Source of the DNA: an uncultured Gammaproteobacteria bacterium
GTDB taxonomy: Bacteria; Pseudomonadota; Gammaproteobacteria; Steroidobacterales; Woeseiaceae
Direction of reading: 5' to 3'
Assembly (NCBI GenBank): GCA_937899415.1
Contig: CALBPI010000056.1
Span: 1 to 64,000 of the forward strand
Length of the DNA: 64,000 nucleotides
Numbering within the stretch: the first letter of the stretch is position 1; every line of letters starts with the position of its first letter. The notes under the pieces are model-generated. The model searched no databases and was not told where the DNA came from. It worked only from the letters and a program-made list of their open reading frames with translations. The position numbers and the translations under genes were made by a program. This document shows positions 35,383 through 44,444 of the stretch, in pieces.

Positions 35383-37194
35383 ATGCAAGACCAAAGCAAC
35401 AACCTCGATCTCGGCATCATCGGTAACTGCCAGATCGCCGCCCTCATCGACAGCCGCGCGCGCATGGTCTGGGCCTGCTGGCCACAGCTCGATGCCGACC
35501 CCGTGTTCTGTCGCCTGCTGCAGTCGGACGCCGTGCAGGCCGACCCCGACACACCCGGCAGCTACGCCGTGGAGCTCGACCGCTTTTCGCACAGCGCGCA
35601 GCGTTACCTGCGCAATACGGCCATCATCGAGACCACGCTCTACGACGACCAGGACGGCGCCGTGCGCATCACGGACTTTGCTCCGAGACACGCCTACCTG
35701 GGTCGCATGTATCGGCCGATCATGTTGCTGCGACGCATCGAGATCGTGGCCGGCGCACCCCGGATTCGGATCCTGCTGCGGCCCGCGCACGACTATGCGG
35801 CATCGGCACGCAACCGCGTACGCGGCAGTAACCACATTCGTTACGTGGGCGACGGCGAGCACACCATGCGGCTCACCACTGACGCGTCGATCAGCCGGGT
35901 CATCGACGGCTCGTGGTTTGTGCCAGACCGCACGCTGCACCTGATCCTTGGCCCCGACGAGAGCGTTACCGAGTCTCCGGCTGAGTGCTTCCGCACCAAC
36001 TTCGACGCCACGTCCGATTACTGGCAAAACTGGTCACGCGGCCTGTCGATTCCGTTCGAGTGGCAGGCGGCCGTGATTCGTGCGGCCATCAGCCTCAAGC
36101 TCTGCACCTTTGAAGACACAGGCGCCGTCGTTGCGGCCGTGACCACATCGCTGCCCGAGGCGGCCGACAGCGGGCGCAACTGGGACTACCGCTTCTGCTG
36201 GCTGCGCGACAGCTACTTCGTGGTGCACGCACTGAACCGACTCGGCGCGACGAAGACCATGGAGGCCTACCTCGGCTACATCACGGCACTCGTGGCCGAC
36301 ATGCCGGCCGACGGGCTGCAGCCCGTGTACGCCATCAACGGCGATGCGGACTTGACGGAACGTACAGTCGACTCATTGGCCGGTTACCGCGACATGGGCC
36401 CCGTGCGTGTCGGCAACCAGGCCTACGAGCAGATTCAGCACGACGTCTATGGCGCCGTGGTGCTCTCGGCCACGCAACTGTTCTTCGACGAGCGGCTGGC
36501 CAACCCGGGCGGTCCCGCGATATTCGAGCGACTCGAGATCCTCGGCGAGCAGGCTGTAGCCGTGCACGACCAGCCTGACGCCGGCCTCTGGGAATATCGC
36601 GGCAGGAAGCGCGTGCACACCTTCTCGACGCTCATGTGCTGGGCGGCCTGCGACCGCCTCGCGCACATCGCGCAGCAACTGGCGCTGGGCGACCGCGCCG
36701 AGTACTGGCGCGCGCACGCGGACACGATTCGCGGTGTCATAGAGCGCGAGGCCTGGGACGAGGACCAGCAGGCCTACACCGAAAGCCTGGGCCGCCCGGA
36801 GCTCGACGCGAGCCTGCTCATGATGCACGAGCTCGGCTTCGTCGCCGCCGACGACCCGCGTTTCGTCGGCACCGTGCGCGCCATCGGTGCCGCACTCAAA
36901 CGTGGCCACCACCTGTTCCGCTACAACGCGGCCGACGACTTCGGCGAGCCCGAGAATGCCTTCAACATCTGCACCTTCTGGTACATCGAGGCGCTGTCGG
37001 CCATGGGTGAGCACGCCGAGGCGCGCGAGATGTTCGAGCACATCCTCGACTGCCGCAATCCGCTGGGCCTGCTCTCCGAGGACATCAACCCCGACGACCT
37101 GAACCTCTGGGGCAACTTCCCGCAGACCTATAGCATGGCCGGCATCATCAACGTCGCCATGCGGCTGTCACGAAGCTGGGAAGACGCGCTGTGA
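35383..37194 (+). CDS. GH15 family glycoside hydrolase (trehalase or glucoamylase-like)
   Basis: 603-residue cytoplasmic GH15 enzyme, no signal peptide. Marks: N-terminal LDLGIIGNCQIAALIDSRAR, the (alpha/alpha)6 barrel motif NWDYRFCWLRDSYF, and the C-terminal LWGNFPQTYSMAGIIN near the second catalytic Glu. GH15 includes glucoamylases, glucodextranases and the mycobacterial-type trehalases. Lying between otsB and otsA and before glucokinase, a trehalase role is attractive but inferred; glucan trimming is the alternative. Confidence 0.85.
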   Translation: MQDQSNNLDLGIIGNCQIAALIDSRARMVWACWPQLDADPVFCRLLQSDAVQADPDTPGSYAVELDRFSHSAQRYLRNTAIIETTLYDDQDGAVRITDFAPRHAYLGRMYRPIMLLRRIEIVAGAPRIRILLRPAHDYAASARNRVRGSNHIRYVGDGEHTMRLTTDASISRVIDGSWFVPDRTLHLILGPDESVTESPAECFRTNFDATSDYWQNWSRGLSIPFEWQAAVIRAAISLKLCTFEDTGAVVAAVTTSLPEAADSGRNWDYRFCWLRDSYFVVHALNRLGATKTMEAYLGYITALVADMPADGLQPVYAINGDADLTERTVDSLAGYRDMGPVRVGNQAYEQIQHDVYGAVVLSATQLFFDERLANPGGPAIFERLEILGEQAVAVHDQPDAGLWEYRGRKRVHTFSTLMCWAACDRLAHIAQQLALGDRAEYWRAHADTIRGVIEREAWDEDQQAYTESLGRPELDASLLMMHELGFVAADDPRFVGTVRAIGAALKRGHHLFRYNAADDFGEPENAFNICTFWYIEALSAMGEHAEAREMFEHILDCRNPLGLLSEDINPDDLNLWGNFPQTYSMAGIINVAMRLSRSWEDAL

Positions 37195-37201
37195 CGACGC
37201 C

Positions 37202-38593
37202 ATGAGTGACACTGGCAACCTCATCATCGTCTCCAACCGCGTCGCCAAGCCCAAACCCGGCGGGCGCGCTGCGGGCGGCCTCACCGTCGGCATCCTGGGC
37301 GCGTTGCGCGACCAAGGCGGCACCTGGTTCGGGTGGAGCGGCAAGCTTGTCGATCGAGAGCCGCGCGATGCCCAGATCAGCGAGCACGACAACATCCGCT
37401 TCGCGACGATCGACCTCAAGGGCGAGGACTACGAAGCCTACTACAACGGCTTCTCCAACCGCGCGCTCTGGCCGCTGTTCCATCACCTGCTCGCGTTCTT
37501 CTCGTTCGACCGCGCCGACTTCGAAGGTTACTTCCGGGTTAACCAGATCTTCGCGCGCAAACTCGTGCCGCTGCTTGAGCCCAACGACACGATCTGGATC
37601 CACGACTACCACCTGATCCCGCTGGCCGGTGAGCTGCGCAAAGCCGGCGTGCGTAACCCCATTGGTTTCTTTCTGCATGTACCGTTTCCGGGCTATGACA
37701 TGCTCGAGAGCCTGCCCAACCACGAGTTTCTCATCCGTTCGATGTGCGCCTTCGACGTGGTCGGCTTTCACACCCAGCGCGACCTTGACTCGTTTCACGA
37801 AGCAGTGAAGCAGCCTGAAATCGGCGGCACCGTCGACAGCGACGGCCGCATCCACATCGGCGGTGGCAGCTTGTTCGCGGGCGTGTTCCCGATCGGCATT
37901 GATGTTGAGGAAGTCTCGGGCCTCGCGGACAGCATGTACGACGACGCCGAAGTTACGGCCATGCGCCAGAGCCTTGATGGCCGCGAGATGATCATTGGTG
38001 TCGACCGGCTCGACTACTCGAAGGGCCTGGCGCTTCGCTTCCGCGCCTACGAGAGGCTGCTCGAGAACCACCCCGCGCATCGCAAGCACCTCACGCTCAT
38101 GCAGATCGCACCGCCCACGCGGGTTGGCATTCGCGCCTACGACGAAATCCGCAACGAACTCGAGCAGGCCTCCGGTCAAATTAATGGGCGTTTCGCCGAC
38201 ACGGACTGGGTGCCGATCCGTTACCTGAACAAAGGCTTTTCGCGTGCCACGCTCATGGGCTTCTTTCGCTCAGCGCAGATCGGGCTTGTGACGCCCGTCC
38301 GCGACGGCATGAACCTCGTGGCCAAAGAATACGTGGCCTCGCAGGACCCCGAGTCACCGGGCATGCTGGTACTCTCGCGTCTCGCGGGTGCTGCCCACGA
38401 ACTCGAGACAGCCGTGCTCGTGAATCCTTATGATATCGACGACGTCGCCGACGGCATCAACCGGGCGCTGGTCATGCCCGTCGAAGAGCGGCGCGAACGA
38501 CACAGCGAGATGATGACCGTGCTGCGTCACAACGACATCACGGCGTGGCGGCAGCGCTTCGTGGAAGCACTGCACGCGGAGCGCAAGACATGA
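37202..38593 (+). CDS. otsA: Trehalose-6-phosphate synthase
   Basis: Transfers glucose from a nucleotide-glucose donor to glucose-6-phosphate. 463 residues. Motifs: [20 protein letters not shown] with the G-loop, [34 protein letters not shown] and [12 protein letters not shown]. The ATG follows the GH15 stop by 7 bases and its own stop overlaps glk by 4 bases. Confidence 0.95.
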   Translation: MSDTGNLIIVSNRVAKPKPGGRAAGGLTVGILGALRDQGGTWFGWSGKLVDREPRDAQISEHDNIRFATIDLKGEDYEAYYNGFSNRALWPLFHHLLAFFSFDRADFEGYFRVNQIFARKLVPLLEPNDTIWIHDYHLIPLAGELRKAGVRNPIGFFLHVPFPGYDMLESLPNHEFLIRSMCAFDVVGFHTQRDLDSFHEAVKQPEIGGTVDSDGRIHIGGGSLFAGVFPIGIDVEEVSGLADSMYDDAEVTAMRQSLDGREMIIGVDRLDYSKGLALRFRAYERLLENHPAHRKHLTLMQIAPPTRVGIRAYDEIRNELEQASGQINGRFADTDWVPIRYLNKGFSRATLMGFFRSAQIGLVTPVRDGMNLVAKEYVASQDPESPGMLVLSRLAGAAHELETAVLVNPYDIDDVADGINRALVMPVEERRERHSEMMTVLRHNDITAWRQRFVEALHAERKT

Positions 38594-39543
38594 AACTGGC
38601 AACAGCCCAGAAGCGCTGGCTCATCGCCGATATCGGCGGCACCAACTCGCGGCTTGCAGTCTGGCACCCGGGCAAAGGGCGCGGCGAACTCGTCGACCTG
38701 CGCAAGCTCTCGAACACCGCTTACGTTCAAATTGATGACATGCTCGGCTCCTACCTCGACGGCTACACGGGCGACGCACCCACGGGCGCCGTGCTGGCCA
38801 TTGCGGGCCCTGTGACGGGCGACAGCATCAGCCTGCTCAACATCGACTGGTCCTTCACGGTGGCCGGGCTGCGCGAGCGTCTGGGGCTTGGCGAGCTCGT
38901 CGTGATTAACGACTTTGAAGCACTCGCGCACGTCGCGCCCGTGCTGCGTGACGATGAGTATCGGCAAATTGGTGGTGGCGCGGCCGACCCCGACGCGCCC
39001 GTCGTGCTGGTCGGCCCGGGTACCGGGCTTGGTGTCGCCAGCCTGATACCGACGCCCGAGCGCCACATTGCGGTGCCCGGAGAAGGCGGCCACCGCAGCC
39101 TCGCAGCGGCCAGCGCCGAAGAGGCGCGCATCATCGAAACCGTGCGGCGACGCTACAGTCACTGCTCGGCCGAGCGTGTACTCTCGGGCGCAGGGCTCGC
39201 CATGCTGCACGAGATTCTGCACGACGAAGCGCTCTCGGCGGCCGAAATCAGTCGCCGCGGCAAAGACGGCGACGCCAAGGCGCGCGCCACGTTTGAGCAG
39301 TTCTTCCTGTTCCTGGGCACCGTGGCAGGCGATCTCGCGCTCACGCTGGGCGCGCACGGCGGTGTCTACATCGGTGGCGGCATCGTGCTCGCCAACATCG
39401 AGCTGTTCGCCGAGTCCGGGTTTCGCGAACGCTTCGTCGACAAGGGGCGGTTTCGCGACTACCTGGATGCCATCCCGACGCGCGTGATCACACTCGATAC
39501 GCCAGCGCTAGTCGGCCTGGCCGGGCTCGTCGCGACGCTGTAG
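38590..39543 (+). CDS. glk: Glucokinase
   Basis: Phosphorylates glucose to glucose-6-phosphate, the acceptor used by OtsA. 317 residues. ATP motif ADIGGTNSRLAVW, INDFEALAH, GPGTGLGVASLI and the GEGGHRSLA loop fit bacterial Glk of the E. coli type. ATGA overlap with otsA makes translational coupling likely. It ends 3 bases before the convergent phzF-like gene. Confidence 0.92.
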   Translation: MKLATAQKRWLIADIGGTNSRLAVWHPGKGRGELVDLRKLSNTAYVQIDDMLGSYLDGYTGDAPTGAVLAIAGPVTGDSISLLNIDWSFTVAGLRERLGLGELVVINDFEALAHVAPVLRDDEYRQIGGGAADPDAPVVLVGPGTGLGVASLIPTPERHIAVPGEGGHRSLAAASAEEARIIETVRRRYSHCSAERVLSGAGLAMLHEILHDEALSAAEISRRGKDGDAKARATFEQFFLFLGTVAGDLALTLGAHGGVYIGGGIVLANIELFAESGFRERFVDKGRFRDYLDAIPTRVITLDTPALVGLAGLVATL

Positions 39544-39546
39544 TCC

Positions 39547-40458
39547 TCAGGCCTCGAGCGTGCCCTCGGCAAAGCGCACGCTGTAACCACCAATCCACAC
39601 GCGCGCGACGGCACCGGCGCGCTTCTCGGTGCGCGCTTCGAGCGCACTCGGTCGCCCCATCACAACGCCCTGTGAAATCGACCAGCGCGCATCCAGTGCA
39701 TCGCGCGCATCAAGCGCCGTCAGCAACCCCACGAGTGCGCAGTTGGCACTGCCCGTCGCCGGGTCTTCAGGGACCCCGTCGTGAGGCGCAAACATGCGGG
39801 TGTCGAGCCGCTCGCGGTCACCATCAGGATCGAGGCGAACGTAGCAGTGGATATCGGTGTTCATGCCCGCCGCCAGGGCTGCATCAATGGCCGCCGTGTC
39901 TATCTTCGCCCGCGCCAGTGCCTCGGCGCTGGCCAGCTCGACCATGAGAAACGGCAGACCCACGGATGCCTCCTGCGGCGGATGCCGGTTGGTCACGATA
40001 TCGTCCGGCGCCAGCCCGAGTATTGTGGCGAGCTGCTCAGCAGGCCAGGTGGCACCCAGCGACAAAGCCCCGGGCGCCTCGAGCTCGCACCAGGTGCCCG
40101 CGTCGCGCGACTCGATGCGCACTGGCACACGGCCCGCGCGCTCGTCGAACACGACGTCGAGACCCGTGCCGATGTCGCCGAACACACCCGTCTCAGCCAG
40201 CACCGCCGCCGTGCCGACATTGGGATGGCCGGCAAACGGCACTTCGCGCGTCGGCGTAAAGATGCGCACTGTGAACGCCGCGTCACTGCCTGCGGGCGGC
40301 GCACTGACGAACGTCGATTCCGAGAAATTGAACTCGCGCGCGATGCGCTGCATGGTCGCCGCATCGAGTCCGTCGGCACCCGTCACCACCGCCAGCGGAT
40401 TGCCACCGAAGCGCTGCGACGTAAACACGTCCACGATGGTGAAGGCGAGCTGCGTCAT
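39547..40458 (-). CDS. PhzF-family isomerase/epimerase
   Basis: 303 residues with the diaminopimelate-epimerase-like fold of PhzF: FTIVDVFTSQRFGGNPLAVV at the start, NFSESTFV with the catalytic Glu, FTPTREVPFAGHPNVGTA and the late DPATGSANCALVGLL. Most members outside phenazine clusters have unknown substrates, and no phenazine genes are present. Its ATG directly abuts the stop of the small lipoprotein gene; last gene of the seven-gene minus-strand string. Confidence 0.85.
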   Translation of the reverse strand: MTQLAFTIVDVFTSQRFGGNPLAVVTGADGLDAATMQRIAREFNFSESTFVSAPPAGSDAAFTVRIFTPTREVPFAGHPNVGTAAVLAETGVFGDIGTGLDVVFDERAGRVPVRIESRDAGTWCELEAPGALSLGATWPAEQLATILGLAPDDIVTNRHPPQEASVGLPFLMVELASAEALARAKIDTAAIDAALAAGMNTDIHCYVRLDPDGDRERLDTRMFAPHDGVPEDPATGSANCALVGLLTALDARDALDARWSISQGVVMGRPSALEARTEKRAGAVARVWIGGYSVRFAEGTLEA

Positions 40459-40716
40459 TCAGGGATTGTCGTCATCGTCATCGGTCTCGCCCTCCATCTC
40501 GGCAAGACGCTTGTCCATCTCCTCTTTGCGCGATTTGGCCAGGTCCTCGACCGCTGCGGCCTTCTCCATGGGCGCCTTGAGCTCATCAGCGATGGGCGTA
40601 TCGCTCTGGTCGCTGGCCGTTGCGTCCTCGTCGTTGATGATGACTTCGGACTCGCCACCGCATCCGGCAGCAAGCATCAGAACCGCGGCGAGCGCGGCAA
40701 GACGGGAATGGCGCAT
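40459..40716 (-). CDS. Small acidic lipoprotein, unknown function
   Basis: 85 residues with a type-II signal peptide, MRHSRLAALAAVLMLAAGC, where the lipobox cysteine follows LAAG. The mature part is about 66 residues, very acidic, helical in the middle (KAPMEKAAAVEDLAKSRKEE), and ends in a run of Asp. A good GGGAGA ribosome binding site precedes the ATG. No family recognised. It sits between a hydrolase and a PhzF-like gene. Confidence 0.7.
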   Translation of the reverse strand: MRHSRLAALAAVLMLAAGCGGESEVIINDEDATASDQSDTPIADELKAPMEKAAAVEDLAKSRKEEMDKRLAEMEGETDDDDDNP

Positions 40717-40734
40717 ATCAGGTCTCCCTCAGGG

Positions 40735-41235
40735 TCAGAGGCGCGCGAGAAACGCGCCCAACAGTTCGTTGATCACGGGCAGTGCGGTGCCCAGGCGGTG
40801 GTCGGAATCGACGAGATGCAACGCCACCACGTGCTCCCGTGCAAAGCGGATGCTGTTGTCGACAGGCACCACGTCGTCGTGCCAGCCGTGCACGATTTCC
40901 ATGGGGCAGTCGGGTGCAGGCGGCGTGACGGCATCAAAGCCTTCCATGTGGAACGCGGGCGCGAGCACAAACACACCGGCCGGTGCGGCGTGCTGCGCCG
41001 CAGCCGTGGCGACGTAGCCCCCCATGCTGGAACCCACGAGCACGGAACGACCCTCGAGACTCGACAACGCAGCCACGAGTTTGTCGACGCGCGGTTGCGG
41101 TTCGCGCATGCCCTGGTAGTCGATGGACTCGACAGCGGCACCGGCCGCACGCGCGACCTCAGCCATGGCCTGGATCTTGGTGCCCCAGGGGCCCGATTCG
41201 AGGCCGTGCGAAAACACGACGTGATCAATGGACAT
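40735..41235 (-). CDS. Small alpha/beta hydrolase, YqiA/UPF0227-like
   Basis: 166 residues, a minimal alpha/beta hydrolase. Nucleophile S70 in GSSMGGYVA, acid in HGWHDDVVP and histidine in DSDHRLG, so the triad is complete. It opens HVVFSHGLESGPWGTKI, typical of the short YqiA-like group. An in-frame start 27 codons upstream adds non-family residues and is rejected. Esterase or thioesterase activity is expected; substrate unknown. Confidence 0.8.
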   Translation of the reverse strand: MSIDHVVFSHGLESGPWGTKIQAMAEVARAAGAAVESIDYQGMREPQPRVDKLVAALSSLEGRSVLVGSSMGGYVATAAAQHAAPAGVFVLAPAFHMEGFDAVTPPAPDCPMEIVHGWHDDVVPVDNSIRFAREHVVALHLVDSDHRLGTALPVINELLGAFLARL

Positions 41236-41294
41236 GCGCACCGAAGCTCCATAACCGGTAGATGGCGCATCGTGCCCCGCCGCGATTGCGGGCG

Positions 41295-41648
41295 TCAACG
41301 CGGCGGCATGCCCCACACCAGCAGGTCGGCATCGACGCGCCAGGCGTAGGTCGCCATGGCGATGCGGCCGTGGTCGACGACGACCCCTTCGGCACGCAGG
41401 CGGTCACGTTGCTGGCGCCCTGCGGGCGAGTCCAGCGCCAGGCGGATGTCGCCTTTCGAATTGACCACACGGTGCCAAGGCACATCACTCCCCTCTGGCA
41501 GCTCACGCAATACACGCCCCACTTCGCGCGCGCCGCGCGGCAGCCCGGCGAGCTTCGCTACATCGCCGTAGCTCGCCACACGACCCGCGGGGATCTGGCA
41601 CACGGCATCGCGAATGTTCTGCTCGCGTTGCGCGCGTTCCGGAGTCAC
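41295..41648 (-). CDS. Alkyltransferase-like DNA-repair protein (Atl, MGMT fold)
   Basis: 117 residues equal to the C-terminal DNA-binding domain of O6-alkylguanine transferases. The active-site PCHRV is PWHRV here (W58 instead of Cys), so it cannot accept an alkyl group. Family knowledge: such Atl proteins bind alkylated guanine and hand it to nucleotide excision repair. The binding residues Y27 in VASYGDVAK and R45 in the GRVLR helix are kept. Its start overlaps the upstream GTPase stop by 4 bases. Confidence 0.88.
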   Translation of the reverse strand: MTPERAQREQNIRDAVCQIPAGRVASYGDVAKLAGLPRGAREVGRVLRELPEGSDVPWHRVVNSKGDIRLALDSPAGRQQRDRLRAEGVVVDHGRIAMATYAWRVDADLLVWGMPPR

Positions 41649-43018
41649 TGCTGGCGGACCCCGCGCAGACGCGCGCGAATGTCGTCGCGCGCGCTTTGCA
41701 GGATCGAGTCACGGTCGAGGCCGTCGAGAATGTCACGCACGACCTGCTTGGGACCCGCCTCGCCCCAGGAGCAACCCGCCGCCAGGTAGTTGCGCGCAAC
41801 TTGCCCGACGACGTAGGTGCCGTAGTAGGCGACGGCGCCCTGCGCGCCCGCCGTCACGAGCGTCGACAGGCCGGCCGTGCCGACCTTGAGCGCGCTTGAG
41901 ACGAAATGCACCGCCCAGACCGTGCCCATGAGCGCCAGCGCCTCGGTGCTGATCACGCGCACGAGCTGCCCGGCCTCATTGCGCGAGAGCGGCAGCGCGA
42001 ACACGCGCGACAGGTGCACGACCATGCCGACATCGATGGCAGCCGCCGCAAAGAGATCCGCGACGGGCAACGGGTTCACGGCGACGGCCACGCCTTTGGC
42101 GATGCAGTAGGTCCGCACGAGTTCGTCGGCAATCTGGCCGCGCGCCTCGAGCAAGCGTTGCCCCACCTTGTCGGACAGGTCGGCCGCGAACAGTGACGCA
42201 TTGAGCGCCGCCAGGGTCTTGCCCTCCTGTTCCGCGATACGCCAAAGCCGCTCGCGCAAATCACCGAGATCGGGCGCGCGCTCGCGCGTCGTCGTCGTCT
42301 CATTGCCCTCCGCGTCCTGGGCCACCACGGTGACGGGTGAGGGGTTAGCCGCAATGGCGATGATGCGACCCTCTGGCAGCAGATCCTCGGTGTGCTGGGC
42401 CAGCGCCTCGAGCAACAGGTCGCGCTCGGCGTCCGTGTACCGATCGGCCTTGTTGAGCACGAGCAGCAGCGGCGGGCCCAGCTTCGCGAGCGTTTCCAGC
42501 GCGCGAAACTCGCTGTCCGTGAGGTCGCTGTCAACGCAGAACAGGATGATGTCTGCTCGGCGCGCCACTTCCTCAGCCATCTGTTCGCGTGACTCGCCGT
42601 CGGCTTCGTCGATGCCGGGTGTGTCGATGACGAACAGCCCGCCCGCCGGGCGTTCGTCGAGTGCGGCCATGGCTGTCGAGCGCGTCTCACCATGCAATGC
42701 GCTGACGCTAAACACGTGCTCACCCACGAGCGCGTTGAGCAGCGACGACTTGCCGGTGCTCACCCGGCCGAATGCTGCGATGTGCAGGTGGCCCTGCTCG
42801 AGCTTGTCGAGCATGGCGCGCACCTGCGCGTAGTCATCGGAAAGCGCCGCGCGCAGCGGCGCCGGTAGCCGCTCGTCGTCGAGCAGCTCCGTCAGCGACT
42901 CACGCGCGAGCGCCAGGTTGTGGGCCCCGCCGTCGCCGAGCTTAACGGTCGTCGCGTCGCTCGGATTGGTCGAGCGCCAACCGCGCCACACGGCGGACAC
43001 CCTGTTCCAGATACTCAT
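41645..43018 (-). CDS. DUF697-type GTPase with hydrophobic C-terminus (paralogue 1)
   Basis: 457 residues. Era/dynamin-like G domain: P-loop GRVSTGKS at 84-91, DTPGIDEADGE (G3) and LVLNKADRY (G4). The C-terminal 150 residues hold several hydrophobic helices, as in DUF697 proteins of the YcjF group. Its ATG lies 77 bases inside the upstream GTPase gene; a later start is possible but the N-terminal helix would be lost. Function unknown; the membrane-associating tail suggests an envelope role. Confidence 0.75.
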   Translation of the reverse strand: MSIWNRVSAVWRGWRSTNPSDATTVKLGDGGAHNLALARESLTELLDDERLPAPLRAALSDDYAQVRAMLDKLEQGHLHIAAFGRVSTGKSSLLNALVGEHVFSVSALHGETRSTAMAALDERPAGGLFVIDTPGIDEADGESREQMAEEVARRADIILFCVDSDLTDSEFRALETLAKLGPPLLLVLNKADRYTDAERDLLLEALAQHTEDLLPEGRIIAIAANPSPVTVVAQDAEGNETTTTRERAPDLGDLRERLWRIAEQEGKTLAALNASLFAADLSDKVGQRLLEARGQIADELVRTYCIAKGVAVAVNPLPVADLFAAAAIDVGMVVHLSRVFALPLSRNEAGQLVRVISTEALALMGTVWAVHFVSSALKVGTAGLSTLVTAGAQGAVAYYGTYVVGQVARNYLAAGCSWGEAGPKQVVRDILDGLDRDSILQSARDDIRARLRGVRQQ

Positions 43019-44444
43019 CGAGTCCCTCTTCGACGGCCGCTGCAGCGGCCTTGGCCGAGAATGCGCCCTCGCGCTCGAGCGAGGCCGCAAGACCTCGGCC
43101 CACGGCATCAAAAATCAATCCATAGGCCACACTGTGCACAAGCCCACCGGCGATCGTACCGACACCCGGGAAGGCCTTGAGCCCATTGCCGGCGATGGCC
43201 AGCGCCACCGGTAGCGCCTTGCCCACCCGGCTCTGGCTCAGGTCCAGGAACTGCTCCACCTCGATGTCACGTGCCTGTTGGCCATACAAACGGCAGAGGT
43301 CCTTGGTCATCTGGGTGCCGATGTAACCCTGAATCACAATATCGGTTCCGGGCGTCACGGCAGCCAGTGCGCCCAGCACGGCGCGCCGCGTCGCACCGCG
43401 CACGATCTGCTCCGCGCGCTGTGCACGGTAATCGGCTTCGGCGCGCGCCAGCTTCTCGGCGGCCAGCGTCAGCAAAGCGTGCTCTCGCAACGCATTGACC
43501 GTGCCGAGATCCCCACCGAGCAATTCCTCGAGCGCCAGCACCAGTTGGCTGAGATCACTGGCGCGCTCGCGGGTCTGCGTCGACTCGCCGCCCGTGTCGT
43601 CCTCACTGACGACCGTTTCGTCACCGCCCGCTATCGTCACGACGAGCGCCTGCGGCGCTGTGACCTCCCCGGCCGGGGCGCCCAGTCTCTGTTGCAGACG
43701 CTCGAGCAGCTGCGCGCGCTCTGCGGCGTCATAGCGATCCGCCTTGTTAAGCGTCACGATGAGCGGCTTGCCGATATCGCGGAGCTGTTGCAGCGCATCG
43801 ACCTGCTGGCGATTCAGATCGCCGTCCGTGACAAAAACCACGGCGTGCGCGCGGCGCGCTTCATCGAGCATGGTCGCGTCAAGCTCGCGACCCACGGCCT
43901 CGAGCCCGGGCAAATCGGCAATGGTGATCTCGGCTCCCGTCTGCGCCTGCCAGCGATGACGCGCGATCTCCGTGGTGCTGCCGGCCAGCGGGCTGACTTC
44001 GATCGCAGCGCCCGGCAAGAGCGCACGGGCCAGCGACGACTTACCCGTGCTGACTTCACCATAAAGTGCAATGGTCAGCGCGCTGCCGGCGCGCTGCGCG
44101 TCGAGCAGCGTGAGTTCCTGGGCGGCAGCACTGGCATCGACGCCCTCTGAGACGACGTTATCGAGCCGCTCGCGCAGCGCTGACTCATCGAGCGCCGGCA
44201 CCTCGGCCCGTGGCTTGGCGCGCGAGCGCGGTGCCAACACTCGCCAGCCCAACCAACCGAACAGGACCAGGACGCCGATGACGGCAGCGATGGCCACAAT
44301 GCGAAACGGTAACGGTGCCGTCAGCAAACGTGTCCAGAGATCGAGCGCCGTATCCGTGAGCGCAAACACCAGCCAAAGCGCCACGAGGAACGTCAGTCCC
44401 AGCGCGACGACGGCCGCGATGCGCAGCGCACCACCCAGTTTCAT
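42942..44444 (-). CDS. Membrane-anchored DUF697-type GTPase (paralogue 2)
   Basis: 500 residues. Two N-terminal membrane helices (about 7-30 and 48-70), a G domain with P-loop GEVSTGKS at 129-136, ADLPGLEAVG (G3) and VTLNKADRY (G4), then a hydrophobic C-terminal part with glycine-rich helices. Related to the next gene in both G domain and tail, so they may form a heteromeric pair. ATG overlaps the symporter stop by 4 bases. No function is assigned to this pairing that I know of. Confidence 0.75.
   Translation of the reverse strand: MKLGGALRIAAVVALGLTFLVALWLVFALTDTALDLWTRLLTAPLPFRIVAIAAVIGVLVLFGWLGWRVLAPRSRAKPRAEVPALDESALRERLDNVVSEGVDASAAAQELTLLDAQRAGSALTIALYGEVSTGKSSLARALLPGAAIEVSPLAGSTTEIARHRWQAQTGAEITIADLPGLEAVGRELDATMLDEARRAHAVVFVTDGDLNRQQVDALQQLRDIGKPLIVTLNKADRYDAAERAQLLERLQQRLGAPAGEVTAPQALVVTIAGGDETVVSEDDTGGESTQTRERASDLSQLVLALEELLGGDLGTVNALREHALLTLAAEKLARAEADYRAQRAEQIVRGATRRAVLGALAAVTPGTDIVIQGYIGTQMTKDLCRLYGQQARDIEVEQFLDLSQSRVGKALPVALAIAGNGLKAFPGVGTIAGGLVHSVAYGLIFDAVGRGLAASLEREGAFSAKAAAAAVEEGLDEYLEQGVRRVARLALDQSERRDDR

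Noticed and set aside
39781-41349. 522-residue plus-strand frame over the phzF-lipoprotein-hydrolase genes
   Set aside because: Lies opposite three well-supported genes and shows no domain.
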